Shown here one piece after another: positions 25,901-32,473 of a stretch of DNA of 64,000 nt. This DNA comes from Clostridia bacterium (GTDB lineage: Bacteria; Bacillota; Clostridia; Christensenellales; Borkfalkiaceae): the NCBI GenBank assembly GCA_017467275.1, contig JAFTSN010000003.1:38673-102672 (forward strand). The letters run 5' to 3'. How positions within the stretch are numbered: position 1 is the first letter of the stretch; every line of letters begins with the position of its first letter. Below the pieces are notes generated by a model that was given only the letters and a program-made list of their open reading frames with translations, did no database searches and was not told the origin of the DNA. Position numbers and translations under genes: made by a program.

Positions 25901-26585
25901 TTGCGCCCATCGGGACGGTCACGGTCGTGGAAGAGGTGTACTTCTGCGCCGTGCCCCGCTTGTCCGAATAGGAGTTGTGAAGCATAAGCACGCTCGTATC
26001 CTCGCCGTAGCCCTCGTCGCCCTCCGCATAATGCGTGAGCGGGTTTTCGCAGGTGGGAAGATCCTCGAAATCGATGTTGTAGTTATCCTTGTCCGCGTCG
26101 TAGAAAGAAAGGTCGGCGATCTTGTTTGCGTCGTCCGCATCCGTCCAAGTCTTGTAGAAATTGAGCTTGTCATAGACGCTCATTTGAGACCAAACGGCTT
26201 TTGCGTCCGCTTCCGTCGTCGGCGCATTGCCCGATTGGAGCTTGGACTTGGTCAGATTCTCCCAATTCGCCGTGTCGATAATGCCGCTCGCCGTCTTGGA
26301 CGAGTAGGCGCTACCTTTTGCCGACGAGCCCGTGGACTTGGTCCAGCCCGTGGGGGCGGTGACGATCAGATTCTTACCGTCGTTGTCCTCGTAGAACTCA
26401 AAGCTGCCGTTTTTGATGCGGTCGGAGTCTGCGGGAGTGAAAGTCACTTCCGAATCGTCCACGTCCGTGTTGGCGCTGTTCTTACCGCAAGCGGCAAAGG
26501 TTGCCGCAGCGGAGGAAAGCATAAACGCGGAAAGCAGAAGAGTCAGAAGCTTTCTTCTCTTGTTCTTGTTAAAGCTTTTATCCAT
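22998..26585 (-). CDS. Large surface lipoprotein with carbohydrate-binding-like modules and C-terminal membrane anchor
   Basis: 1195 residues. A lipoprotein signal ends in TFAACGKN, so the protein should be exported and acylated. The mature part begins with RIKNGSFEFYED...GW, typical of jelly-roll carbohydrate-binding modules. At least three regions end with the same pattern (aromatic strand, then a DGYAFFDDVEC- or YAAFANFAARE-like strand), suggesting repeated galactose-binding-like domains and no catalytic motif. Near the C terminus is one membrane helix (WLLISSLVLAAALLFAIVSI) followed by an extremely Lys/Ala-rich cytoplasmic tail. Lipid anchor plus C-terminal helix is an unusual double anchorage. 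The start at 26585 fits GAAGGTGGTTTAC. A glycan-binding or adhesive role is inference. Confidence 0.75.
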   Translation of the reverse strand: MDKSFNKNKRRKLLTLLLSAFMLSSAAATFAACGKNSANTDVDDSEVTFTPADSDRIKNGSFEFYEDNDGKNLIVTAPTGWTKSTGSSAKGSAYSSKTASGIIDTANWENLTKSKLQSGNAPTTEADAKAVWSQMSVYDKLNFYKTWTDADDANKIADLSFYDADKDNYNIDFEDLPTCENPLTHYAEGDEGYGEDTSVLMLHNSYSDKRGTAQKYTSSTTVTVPMGASAKFSVWVKTMDLTSANSENDESQSVSVTGQRGAYIGVTQNVGGQALDEVQIKNINTATINPDNENNGWVQYSFLLKGSSYASTTFTVVLGLGQGGGTDRWEYVDGYAFFDDVECELITNAKYAEALSALTAGTYFDVDTETPAIDRKFAVDETAWKDFNTCVIDCDYSPNAWKEYTEFNTSALTYEVTKEEKFGTVTSSKVAGSASDKVGLYSFDSLTTEAAANAMLQKVMDEGFEKYPFSNKDKNNIIMLYSESGAAYESVLDADFKVAAKTVKENSYLVISFFLKTSDMTGGFTGASVTATETGVAGNPTTASYKETVLLSGVNTNAVTKVELDGDENEDIYDGWQQYLLVIENSTESEQSFNLTFNYGPTGIVASKEEDYRSGYAAFANFAAREIDAEEYKRITAGDYVKTMTISDPAADSSDSGFDSPASVPHKAIETEIAQPKNYTGVNGGSAYIVPGAADKTTNSNAYAGLINKDYASAYASKYASDLTGITFDEALFGDSNQPLLIYNKEEAAYGYFGATQTVAIDAYVAVSVKVKVSAGAIANIYLVDKSDNASVDPLSISTLSYGYWYDSEGNVCSKDPSKASFDKKKDVAFKLNDKGLYEVNKSWSHYSEEYAGKSFANLQNYEKDTDGNLIVATDGVSYNYDSSVWSHAGNNGIAFYQKDGKYYAYESCKAADEVFDLASVKWTEDNKDVYLARYSNNAKTAAAVMTVEDTNGAWVNCTFYIRGGGEDKSYRLEVWSGSRDGGVKSAADSYVLFDMNSLTVDADKYTQLLDEAVETVKGTQTDEAFRASDAVAYTAFSFLDTAKFLRYDSTLDKEKVGNSYDDYISSADYTEGIAYLKGENVMFFDYSLTELSVPLDEEPAEDTEDKDDAKETPVDGMNIWLLISSLVLAAALLFAIVSIIVRKLVKKYGRGKKAKAPKKTKAEKKAKKAAKKAEKADKKAEKEEVKDESDPYND

Positions 26586-26620
26586 GTAAACCACCTTCGG
26601 TTTGAATTTTCGGATCGATC

Positions 26621-26636
26621 CCTTAATCAATTAAGG
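26621..26636. promoter_or_regulatory. Palindrome upstream of the surface lipoprotein gene
   Basis: CCTTAAT-CA-ATTAAGG, 36 bases before the start, within the leader or core promoter; it could be an operator. No clear -35/-10 pair is seen nearby. Confidence 0.35.
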
Positions 26637-26797
26637 TTTTGGGGCGCGGAAAAAGCGCCGATAAATCCGTACGCTATATTATTGTAATACAAAATCAAAT
26701 TATAATCAAGCAATTACGACGAGAAATGCGAGAAAAAGTTTGATAAATTTGAAAAAATTGTGCAAAATAACCTTAAAAGACGGGAGAAAAAGGGAAA

Positions 26798-27166
26798 ATG
26801 TCGGAAACGAAAGGAGAAATTTTACGCCGAACGCTTATCGGCGGGGCGGTCGGTGCGGCGAACAGTCTGTTTGGCGGAGGTGGAGGAATGCTCGCGGTGC
26901 CCCTTTTGGAGCGCACGGGCTTGCGCGGCAAAGAGGCGCACGCCACGGCAATTTTGGTCATTTTGCCCGTGTCTGCACTCTCCTTTTTTCTGTACGCGCT
27001 CCGCGGCTATTATGCGCCGCAGACGTTGATTCCGACCGCGCTCGGCGTGACGGCGGGGGGAATGGTGGGCGCAAGACTTTTGAGCCGACTTCCCAAAAAG
27101 GCCGTGAGCTTGACCTTTGCCTTTTTACAGCTCCTTGCAGGCGCTTGGATGCTGTGGTTTGGTTAA
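26798..27166 (+). CDS. TauE/SafE-family half transporter, first half
   Basis: A 122-residue membrane protein with four hydrophobic segments and the family's glycine-rich opening (GAVGAANSLFGGGGGMLAVPLL). TauE/SafE (DUF81) proteins are about 250 residues with this motif once in each half. Here each half is a separate ORF, this one ending at 27166 and the second starting at about 27201 in another frame. The two may assemble as a heterodimer, or a single frameshift may have split one gene. Members are thought to export sulfite, sulfonates or other organic anions; substrate unknown here. The ribosome site is weak (ACGGGAGAAAAAGGGAAA). Confidence 0.7.
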   Translation: MSETKGEILRRTLIGGAVGAANSLFGGGGGMLAVPLLERTGLRGKEAHATAILVILPVSALSFFLYALRGYYAPQTLIPTALGVTAGGMVGARLLSRLPKKAVSLTFAFLQLLAGAWMLWFG

Positions 27167-27200
27167 GCGCCGCCGCTCCGCCGTTCCAACCGACGTACAT

Positions 27201-27572
27201 ATGACGTTTTACCTCTATCTTATTTTGGGTTTTTTAGGCGGCATTCCCGCGGGTATGGGTATGGGCGGCGGCACGGTCACGATCCCCTTGCTCGTGCTCG
27301 TCGGCGGCGTGCCGCAAAAGCTGGCGCAGGCGGCAAACCTTTTCTCCTTTTTGCCGATGAGCGCAGGCGCACTGAACGTTCACGCCCGCAACGGACTCAT
27401 AAAAACGAGGGGGCTCCTTTGGGTAATTCTCCCCGCGCTGCTTCTTTCCGTCGGCGGTGTTTTTTTGGCGTCCTCGCTTCCCTCGAGAACCCTCCGCCGC
27501 CTGTTCGGCGCCTTTTTGATCTTTTTGTCCCTTTTCGGTTTTAAAGCGGCTTTCGCTAGCAAAAAAGCTTGA
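27201..27572 (+). CDS. TauE/SafE-family half transporter, second half
   Basis: 123 residues from ATG 27201, about four membrane segments, with the second family motif (GFLGGIPAGMGMGGGTVTIPLL) and the expected continuation (AQAANLFSFLPMSAGA). No Shine-Dalgarno sequence is visible before the ATG, so translation is probably coupled to the first half, whose stop lies 34 bases upstream. A frame open further 5' (to 27117) overlaps the first half and is unlikely to be used. See the first half for function. Confidence 0.65.
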   Translation: MTFYLYLILGFLGGIPAGMGMGGGTVTIPLLVLVGGVPQKLAQAANLFSFLPMSAGALNVHARNGLIKTRGLLWVILPALLLSVGGVFLASSLPSRTLRRLFGAFLIFLSLFGFKAAFASKKA

Positions 27573-27597
27573 AAAAAATTCCGTTTTGTGGTAAAAT
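27569..27597 (+). promoter_or_regulatory. Promoter of the HAD gene
   Basis: TTGAAA (27569-27574), 17 bases, TAAAAT (27592-27597), overlapping the end of the transporter gene. Confidence 0.65.
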
Positions 27598-27629
27598 AGG
27601 AAAAGATTTGAAAAACGGCGGAAACGGGC

Positions 27630-28280
27630 ATGAAAAAATATAAATATCTCTTATTCGATCTGGACGGCGCGCTGACCTATTCCCACCCGGGGATCTATAA
27701 TTGCGTGCGGTATGCACTCAAAAAAATGGGTTGGTGTGAGCCGACGGAGCAGCAGCTCCGCGCCATGGTCGGGCCCTCGCTTTACAACGGCTTTAAACAG
27801 AATTTCTCCATGACGGAGCAAGAGGCTGCAAGGGCGGTGAACAACTATCGCGAGCGATATTCCACCGTCGGACTTTTCGAGAATGAGCCCATAGCGGGAG
27901 CAAAAGAGCTTTTAAAGGCGTGTAAGGAAGCGGGCTACAAAACGGCGCTGGCAACCCTCAAGCCCAAGCCCTTTGCCGATCAAATCGCCGTCGAGTTCGG
28001 CTTTATGCCCTATTTCGACCTAGCGGCGGTCGCGCTCATGGAGGAATGCACGAAAGAATGGGTGGTAGCCGAGCTGATGAAGGCGTTCGGGGCAAAGAGC
28101 GAGGAGTGCCTCATGATCGGGGATCGGCGACAGGACGTGCTCGGCGCGCGCGAAAACGGCGTGGATACCGCCGCCCTTAGATGCGGGTATGCCTTTGAGG
28201 GGGAGCTAGAGGCGGTGGAGCCTAGGTATATCTTCGACGACCTGTTCGCCCTCAAAGATTTTTTGGTGTCCGAGGCGTAA
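27630..28280 (+). CDS. HAD-family phosphatase (phosphoglycolate phosphatase-like)
   Basis: 216 residues, HAD subfamily I with a helical cap. Motif I is LFDLDGAL, in which the usual Thr after Gly is Ala; the nucleophile Asp and the general-acid Asp are present. Motif II is TALATLKP (usually TSKP), motif III is the Lys in TLKPKPF, and motif IV is MIGDRRQDVLGA, here lacking one of the usual acidic residues. Such enzymes remove phosphate from small metabolites. The motif changes do not abolish the core but suggest a narrowed activity. It has its own promoter and terminator. Confidence 0.8.
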   Translation: MKKYKYLLFDLDGALTYSHPGIYNCVRYALKKMGWCEPTEQQLRAMVGPSLYNGFKQNFSMTEQEAARAVNNYRERYSTVGLFENEPIAGAKELLKACKEAGYKTALATLKPKPFADQIAVEFGFMPYFDLAAVALMEECTKEWVVAELMKAFGAKSEECLMIGDRRQDVLGARENGVDTAALRCGYAFEGELEAVEPRYIFDDLFALKDFLVSEA

Positions 28281-28317
28281 ACGGGCGAAAAAACAACTGT
28301 TTTTCAAAAAAAGCAAT

Positions 28318-28356
28318 AGATTGTCCGAAAATTCCTTTCGGACGGTCTGTTTTTTG
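28318..28356 (+). terminator. Terminator of the HAD gene
   Basis: AGATTGTCCGAAA pairs with TTTCGGACGGTCT around an ATTCC loop, followed by GTTTTTTG. Confidence 0.8.
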
Positions 28357-28479
28357 TTAAAAAACGCTTAAATTATAGTATTTTCGTTTATAATTAACAA
28401 AACCGCACAAAAAAACGGGTTAAAAAGTGTCGAAAATGAAAAAAATCCCAAAAAAAGCAAAAAATTTTTCAAAAGGGTA

Positions 28480-28508
28480 TGGACAAATGCGTTTTTATGT
28501 GGTAAACT
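28480..28508 (+). promoter_or_regulatory. Promoter and long leader of the ppx-maf-mreB unit
   Basis: TGGACA (28480-28485), 17 bases, TAAACT (28503-28508). The 404-base gap 28281-28684 holds the HAD terminator, this promoter and a leader of about 170 nt that is purine-rich with no ORF; a weak GCGGG/CCCGC pairing lies just before the ribosome site. Confidence 0.6.
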
Positions 28509-28684
28509 ATGGGAAAACTTATCATACGTAGTATCGGACAATAGGCGAAATTATAGAGAAGTCAACAGGAAGACGGAACGGATATAGAGAGCCGACAGAA
28601 CGAAAAAACGGCAAAGTAAGTGGCTTAAAGCGGGGGAAAGAGGAGAAAATAAGTTACCCGCAAGGTGGAGGCACAGTTAGAAAA

Positions 28685-30196
28685 GTGGAGAAGTTAGGTA
28701 TTATCGATTTAGGGTCCAACACCGCGAGGCTTTTGATCGCGGATCTTTTCACGGACGGACACTACATGGTCATAGACGAGCTTAAAGAGAGCGTTCGTCT
28801 GGGACAGGACATGGACAGGGACGGATTCTTGAAGCCCGCTCGTGTGGCGGAGACGATCAAGACCTTGAAAATGTTCAAGCGTCTCTGCGACGCAAGCGGC
28901 GTGGACCGCATCATTGCCGTCGCGACGGCGGCTGTCAGACGGGCAAAAAATCAACGCTCGTTTTTGGACGAAATACAGGCAACCTGTAACATTAAAATCA
29001 GAGTTCTTTCCGAGGAGGAGGAGGCGACGCTCGTCTATCGCGGCGTGATCAACTCCATGGATATTCCCAAGGGCTTGATTCTCGAAATCGGCGGCGGCAG
29101 CACCAAGATCGTTTACTATAACCGCCGCAATATGCTCAATTATGCAACGTTGCCTTTCGGTGCGGTTACCCTCACCGATCTTTTCTCGAACGACATGTCG
29201 CCCGAGGAGGCGGCGGCACAGGTGGAGGAATTCTTCACCGAACAGCTTAAAAAGCTCCCTTGGCTCAAAGAGGTCGATCCCGAAGTGCAGATGATCGGCG
29301 TGGGCGGGTCTTTCAGAAACCTCTTTAAAATCAGCAAGCTCGTTAAAAAATACCCCCTCGACACGGTGCACAACTATAATCTCGCCGTCGAGGATTTCAC
29401 GAATATCTACGACATGGTCAAGGCGCTCGACGTTGAAAAGCGCAAAAAGATCAAGGGGCTCTCTCCCGCCCGTGCGGACATTATGCCTGCCGCAATGGCG
29501 ATCATCAAGGCGTTTGTGAGATATATGAACGTCGAACGCTTCACGATCGGCGGCTCGGGCCTCCGCGAGGGACTTTTATTCAATCAGGCGTTGCCCATCA
29601 CGCTCGAAAAGCCTATTTCCGACGTTTTGAGCTATAGCCTCGAGACCCTCGTTCGCTTTCATGACTGCTCCCCCTCGCACGTGGAGCACGTCGTGCATCT
29701 CTCCATTCAGCTTTTCAAGCAGCTTCGGGTCCTGCATAAATTCTCCCGTCAGTACTTAAAAGTCTTAAAGATTGCGGCAAGCCTGCACGACTGCGGCGCG
29801 CGTATGCGTTACTATAGCCACCCCAAGCACAGCGGCTACGTCATTCTCAATTCTCCCATTCACGGCGCGACGCACCGCGAAATCGTGCTTGCTTCGTTCG
29901 TGGCGTGCTGTCACAATCGCGAGGATATCTCCATGGCGGAATGGCAGAAGTATAAGGACATCGTCTTGGAGGAGGATCTCGACGCAGTGAAAAAGCTGGG
30001 CGTGCTTCTGCGTATTGCCGAGAGTTTAGACAGAAGTGCGAGCGGTATGGTAACGGGCGTAAATTGCGACGTTTTGGGCGACTCCGTGATTATGAAGACG
30101 GAGCTTGCGGGCGACGCAGCGCTTGAGATTCGCGACGCGTCCAAGGCGAACGGCGAATTTAAGAAAGCATTCCGCAAGAATCTCGAAATTTTGTAA
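28685..30196 (+). CDS. ppx: Ppx/GppA phosphatase with C-terminal HD domain
   Basis: 503 residues. The first about 300 residues are an ASKHA-fold exopolyphosphatase/guanosine pentaphosphatase: phosphate-1 motif LGIIDLGSNTARLLIAD, phosphate-2 LILEIGGGSTKI, and GVGGS/IGGSGLREG. The C-terminal part (about 315-500) is an HD-type domain with LHDCGARMRYYSHPKHSG, the arrangement of long Ppx enzymes. It hydrolyses inorganic polyphosphate and/or pppGpp. The start is GTG 28685 after AGGTGGAGG; no ATG fits the conserved beginning. It is the first gene of a unit with maf and mreB. Confidence 0.9.
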   Translation: MEKLGIIDLGSNTARLLIADLFTDGHYMVIDELKESVRLGQDMDRDGFLKPARVAETIKTLKMFKRLCDASGVDRIIAVATAAVRRAKNQRSFLDEIQATCNIKIRVLSEEEEATLVYRGVINSMDIPKGLILEIGGGSTKIVYYNRRNMLNYATLPFGAVTLTDLFSNDMSPEEAAAQVEEFFTEQLKKLPWLKEVDPEVQMIGVGGSFRNLFKISKLVKKYPLDTVHNYNLAVEDFTNIYDMVKALDVEKRKKIKGLSPARADIMPAAMAIIKAFVRYMNVERFTIGGSGLREGLLFNQALPITLEKPISDVLSYSLETLVRFHDCSPSHVEHVVHLSIQLFKQLRVLHKFSRQYLKVLKIAASLHDCGARMRYYSHPKHSGYVILNSPIHGATHREIVLASFVACCHNREDISMAEWQKYKDIVLEEDLDAVKKLGVLLRIAESLDRSASGMVTGVNCDVLGDSVIMKTELAGDAALEIRDASKANGEFKKAFRKNLEIL

Positions 30197-30269
30197 TCGG
30201 CTTACGTTTGATGCCGAGCCGCCTTTTTTCAGCGGAAAAGGGCGGCTTTATTCGTTAAAAGGAGTCACT

Positions 30270-30863
30270 TTGCGCGTTATATTAGCCAGCGCCTCCCCGC
30301 GCAGAAAGGAAATATTCGGGGAGATCTGCGAAACATTTGAAATCATTCCCGCCAAGGGCGAGGAGCGGGCGTCCGAAAAACTCTCCCCCGAGGCGCTCGT
30401 CAAGGAGCTTGCGTTCCGTAAGGCTCGCGAGGTTGCCGACGAGGTGTTTAAGACGGGCGAGGACGCGCTCGTTCTCGGCTCCGACACTGTTGTTGCGCTC
30501 GAAAACGCGGTGCTCGGCAAGCCCAAGGATAGGCAGGATGCCATCGCTATGCTTACCTCCCTTTCCGGGCGGGTACACGAGGTGTTCACGGGCGTTTGCT
30601 TCATTCGTCTTTTCAAGGGGAAAGAAGAGTTGGCAATCGCAGCCGATTGCACCAAGGTTGAGTTTGAAACCCTCACGCAAACACAGATCGCCGAATACGT
30701 TTTAAGCGGCTCGCCCATGGATAAGGCGGGCGCCTACGGTATACAGGACGGCGGACTCGTAAAACGGCTTAAGGGCAGCTATTCCAACGTGGTGGGGCTC
30801 CCCAAGGAGCTGACGAAAGAGCTGTTCGACGCGCTGTACGTTAAACAAGGAGAACAACAATGA
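30270..30863 (+). CDS. maf: Maf-family nucleotide pyrophosphatase
   Basis: 197 residues from a TTG start at 30270, which is placed by AAAAGGAG six bases upstream and gives the conserved beginning (MRVILASASPRRKEIF). The ORF could be read further 5' but that part is out of family and overlaps ppx. Other marks are LGSDTVV and the KAGAYGIQDGG motif. Maf proteins hydrolyse dTTP/UTP or modified nucleotides and influence septation. The stop overlaps the start of the MreB-like gene by ATGA, the maf-mreB linkage seen in many Firmicutes. Confidence 0.92.
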   Translation: MRVILASASPRRKEIFGEICETFEIIPAKGEERASEKLSPEALVKELAFRKAREVADEVFKTGEDALVLGSDTVVALENAVLGKPKDRQDAIAMLTSLSGRVHEVFTGVCFIRLFKGKEELAIAADCTKVEFETLTQTQIAEYVLSGSPMDKAGAYGIQDGGLVKRLKGSYSNVVGLPKELTKELFDALYVKQGEQQ

Positions 30864-31867
30864 TCAGGATCGCTATCGATTTGGGCACCTCCATGACCAA
30901 GATCTTCCGTGCGGACGCGGGGAACGGTCTCGTTCTCGCCGAGCCGTCCTGCGTGGCGGTCTCGGGCAGTGAGCGCGAGATTCGCGCGATCGGCAAGGAG
31001 GCGAAAAAGCTGGTCGGGAAAACCGCGGAGTTCACCGAGATCGTGTTCCCCGTTTACGAGGGGGAGATTGTGGACGGTAGACTTGCCGCCGTGATGCTCA
31101 AAAAATTTCTTGAGCGGGTGGGCGTGACGGCAGCGACCCTCCGTCGCACCGAGGCGGTTTTTTCCGTCCCCTGCGGTGCGGACGCGGCAATTAAGGCAGA
31201 CTATGCGGCGCTCGCGGAGGAGTGCGGACTCAAGAAAGTGCGCTTTGTCGAGACTCCGTTTTTGGCGGCGCTCGGCTCGGACGCGGTCTTAAGCGAATCC
31301 TCGCCCGTGTTCACGATCGATATCGGCGGCGGCGTAACCAATATTGCGGCGGTCTCCCTTTGCGGCGTAATCGCGGGACTGTCCATGAACATCGGCGGCA
31401 ACAATATGGATGCGAATATCATTGCGCGTATCGAACAGTTTAAGGGGCTTCGTATCGGCGCGCTCACGGCAGAGCGCGTGAAAAACGAGATCGGCTCGCT
31501 CTCGCCCGTCGCGCGCGGCACAACGGTGGCAGAGGGCAGCTCGGTGTCGACGCTTCGTCCCTCGTCCGTTTCCGTGCAGGCGGCGGAGATCGTCGATTGT
31601 CTGCGCGTTTACGTGGATAAGATCGTCGAGTATGCGTCCTTGATTTTAAGGAAGCTTCCCGCAGAGGTTGCCGCGGAGGTCAACCGTAGCGGGGTGTATC
31701 TTTCGGGCGGGGTTGCCAAGCTCTCGGGCGTGGCGGAATACGTCTCAAAAAGGCTTGAAATGCGCACCCATGTCAGCGATGAACCGCAGTTTGCCGTCAT
31801 TATGGGTGCGGGCACGCTCGCCCGCGACAAGCGGCTTTTAGCACTTCTTTCTCCCGACGGAGAATAA
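30860..31867 (+). CDS. MreB-like actin homolog
   Basis: 335 residues. The ATP-binding actin-fold motifs are present: phosphate-1 IAIDLGTSMTKIFR, phosphate-2 TIDIGGGVTNIAAVS, and the adenosine motif SGGVAKLSG. The GLSMNIGGNNMDANII segment matches MreB (xRxGGDxMDxxI). The protein is divergent from standard MreB, which usually starts with DLGTANT. The position after maf supports MreB and a role in rod-shape peptidoglycan synthesis, but mreC and mreD do not follow. Translation is coupled to maf by ATGA. Confidence 0.82.
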   Translation: MIRIAIDLGTSMTKIFRADAGNGLVLAEPSCVAVSGSEREIRAIGKEAKKLVGKTAEFTEIVFPVYEGEIVDGRLAAVMLKKFLERVGVTAATLRRTEAVFSVPCGADAAIKADYAALAEECGLKKVRFVETPFLAALGSDAVLSESSPVFTIDIGGGVTNIAAVSLCGVIAGLSMNIGGNNMDANIIARIEQFKGLRIGALTAERVKNEIGSLSPVARGTTVAEGSSVSTLRPSSVSVQAAEIVDCLRVYVDKIVEYASLILRKLPAEVAAEVNRSGVYLSGGVAKLSGVAEYVSKRLEMRTHVSDEPQFAVIMGAGTLARDKRLLALLSPDGE

Positions 31868-31882
31868 TCGGTCAAAAAATAA

Positions 31883-31925
31883 ACGCTCTCCCGCAATTAA
31901 GCGCGGAGAGCGCGTTTTATTTTAT
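31883..31925. terminator. Bidirectional terminator, mreB-like gene and micro-ORF unit
   Basis: ACGCTCTC and GAGAGCG(C) form the stem with a CCGC/GCGC inner part; GTTTTATTTTA follows on the plus side and TTTATTTTTTG on the minus side. Confidence 0.75.
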
Positions 31926-32026
31926 TTAGTTTTTGGGAGCCGCTTCAGACCTTTTGTTCGAGCCTTTTTGCTATAAGATAGGGGACAGTGTTCCTTTTTT
32001 CACTGCCGATTATTTGCGACCGAACG

Positions 32027-32062
32027 TCAGTCTCTTTTAGACTCCTCGGCAAAATCGTACAT
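32027..32062 (-). CDS. Micro-ORF E (11 aa, MYDFAEESKRD)
   Basis: The start ATG at 32062 has CAAGGAGAAACTCCA directly upstream. The frame closes with TGA after 11 codons. The +1 frame, reached by skipping the T of GAC-TGA-C, stays open for about 27 more codons to 31945 and encodes a basic, ordinary-looking sequence; a GAGGAG purine stretch lies about 13 bases before the stop. This is reminiscent of programmed +1 shifting at UGA but could equally be a decayed gene. No family recognised. Confidence 0.4.
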   Translation of the reverse strand: MYDFAEESKRD

Positions 32063-32077
32063 TGGAGTTTCTCCTTG

Positions 32078-32128
32078 TTATGCGATTTCCGCTTTGCGGA
32101 TAAGAGGTTTCCTTAACACCGTTTTCAT
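32078..32128 (-). CDS. Micro-ORF D (16 aa, MKTVLRKPLIRKAEIA)
   Basis: A perfect ribosome site (GTAAGGAGGTAACG) precedes the ATG at 32128. The peptide and its upstream site are a diverged copy of micro-ORF C (shared pattern MK-x-(L/V)-L-(K/R)-KPL-(V/I)-R). It is basic and amphipathic, and too short for a signal peptide. Confidence 0.5.
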   Translation of the reverse strand: MKTVLRKPLIRKAEIA

Positions 32129-32163
32129 GCTCTTTTCGTTACCTCCTTACGCTGAATTTATGC

Positions 32164-32208
32164 TTAAAAAGCACAGCGTACGAGAGGTTTTTTCAACAGT
32201 TTTTTCAT
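32164..32208 (-). CDS. Micro-ORF C (14 aa, MKKLLKKPLVRCAF)
   Basis: The ATG at 32208 follows GCAAGGAGGTTACAGAATAAAGA. The site overlaps the end of frame B, whose TAA lies three bases before this ATG in the same frame. Tandem duplicate of D. Confidence 0.5.
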   Translation of the reverse strand: MKKLLKKPLVRCAF

Positions 32209-32211
32209 TCT

Positions 32212-32331
32212 TTATTCTGTAACCTCCTTGCGCTTTTTTGACCGAATTTTCCCCGTCTCGCTTCTCTCACCCGTGTTCTTGTTTTGAGCGGGCCGCCCGT
32301 TCGGCTTTTCGGGTTTTGGATTGACCGTAAT
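32212..32331 (-). CDS. Micro-ORF B (about 39 aa, basic; start unusual)
   Basis: An open frame of 39 codons rich in Lys, Arg, Pro, Asn and Glu, ending ...KKRKEVTE. It has no ATG, GTG or TTG start. ATT at 32331-32329 overlaps the TAA stop of the micro-ORF A frame by one base (TAATT, like the common TAATG coupling), so re-initiation at AUU or a -1 shift at the end of A are the ways it could be translated. It may also be untranslated leader. Confidence 0.3.
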   Translation of the reverse strand: MTVNPKPEKPNGRPAQNKNTGERSETGKIRSKKRKEVTE

Positions 32332-32375
32332 TAGTGCATTGGTCTGCCTCCTGAAAAACTGAAAGACTTTAACAT
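32331..32375 (-). CDS. Micro-ORF A (14 aa from ATG 32375, or Met-His from ATG 32339)
   Basis: The frame ATG 32375 to TAA 32331 encodes MLKSFSFSGGRPMH. Its upstream region has no ribosome site. The strong CAGGAGGCAGACC instead precedes a second in-frame ATG at 32339, which would make only Met-His-stop. The minimal ORF may serve to load ribosomes for frame B. Confidence 0.3.
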   Translation of the reverse strand: MLKSFSFSGGRPMH

Positions 32376-32405
32376 TTTTTGTTTGTTATCATCTTTTGTA
32401 CCTTT

Positions 32406-32433
32406 ATTATAGCACATATTTTCCATTTGTCAA
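32406..32433 (-). promoter_or_regulatory. Strong promoter of the micro-ORF unit
   Basis: TTGACA (32433-32428), 16-base spacer, TATAAT (32411-32406) preceded by TGC. It is almost identical over about 27 bases to the promoter at 36810-36837. Predicted start about 32399; the transcript would run to the terminator at 31883-31925. The 606-base gap 31868-32473 therefore holds a terminator, this promoter and the micro-ORFs. Confidence 0.8.
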
Positions 32434-32473
32434 GGGGTTTTTCAAAAATTTTTCCAAAAAAATTTATTTAGAA

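Noticed and set aside
25689-26687. A second long antisense frame over the surface lipoprotein signal region
   Set aside because: Shadow frame; overlaps the true start, signal peptide and upstream region of the minus-strand gene.
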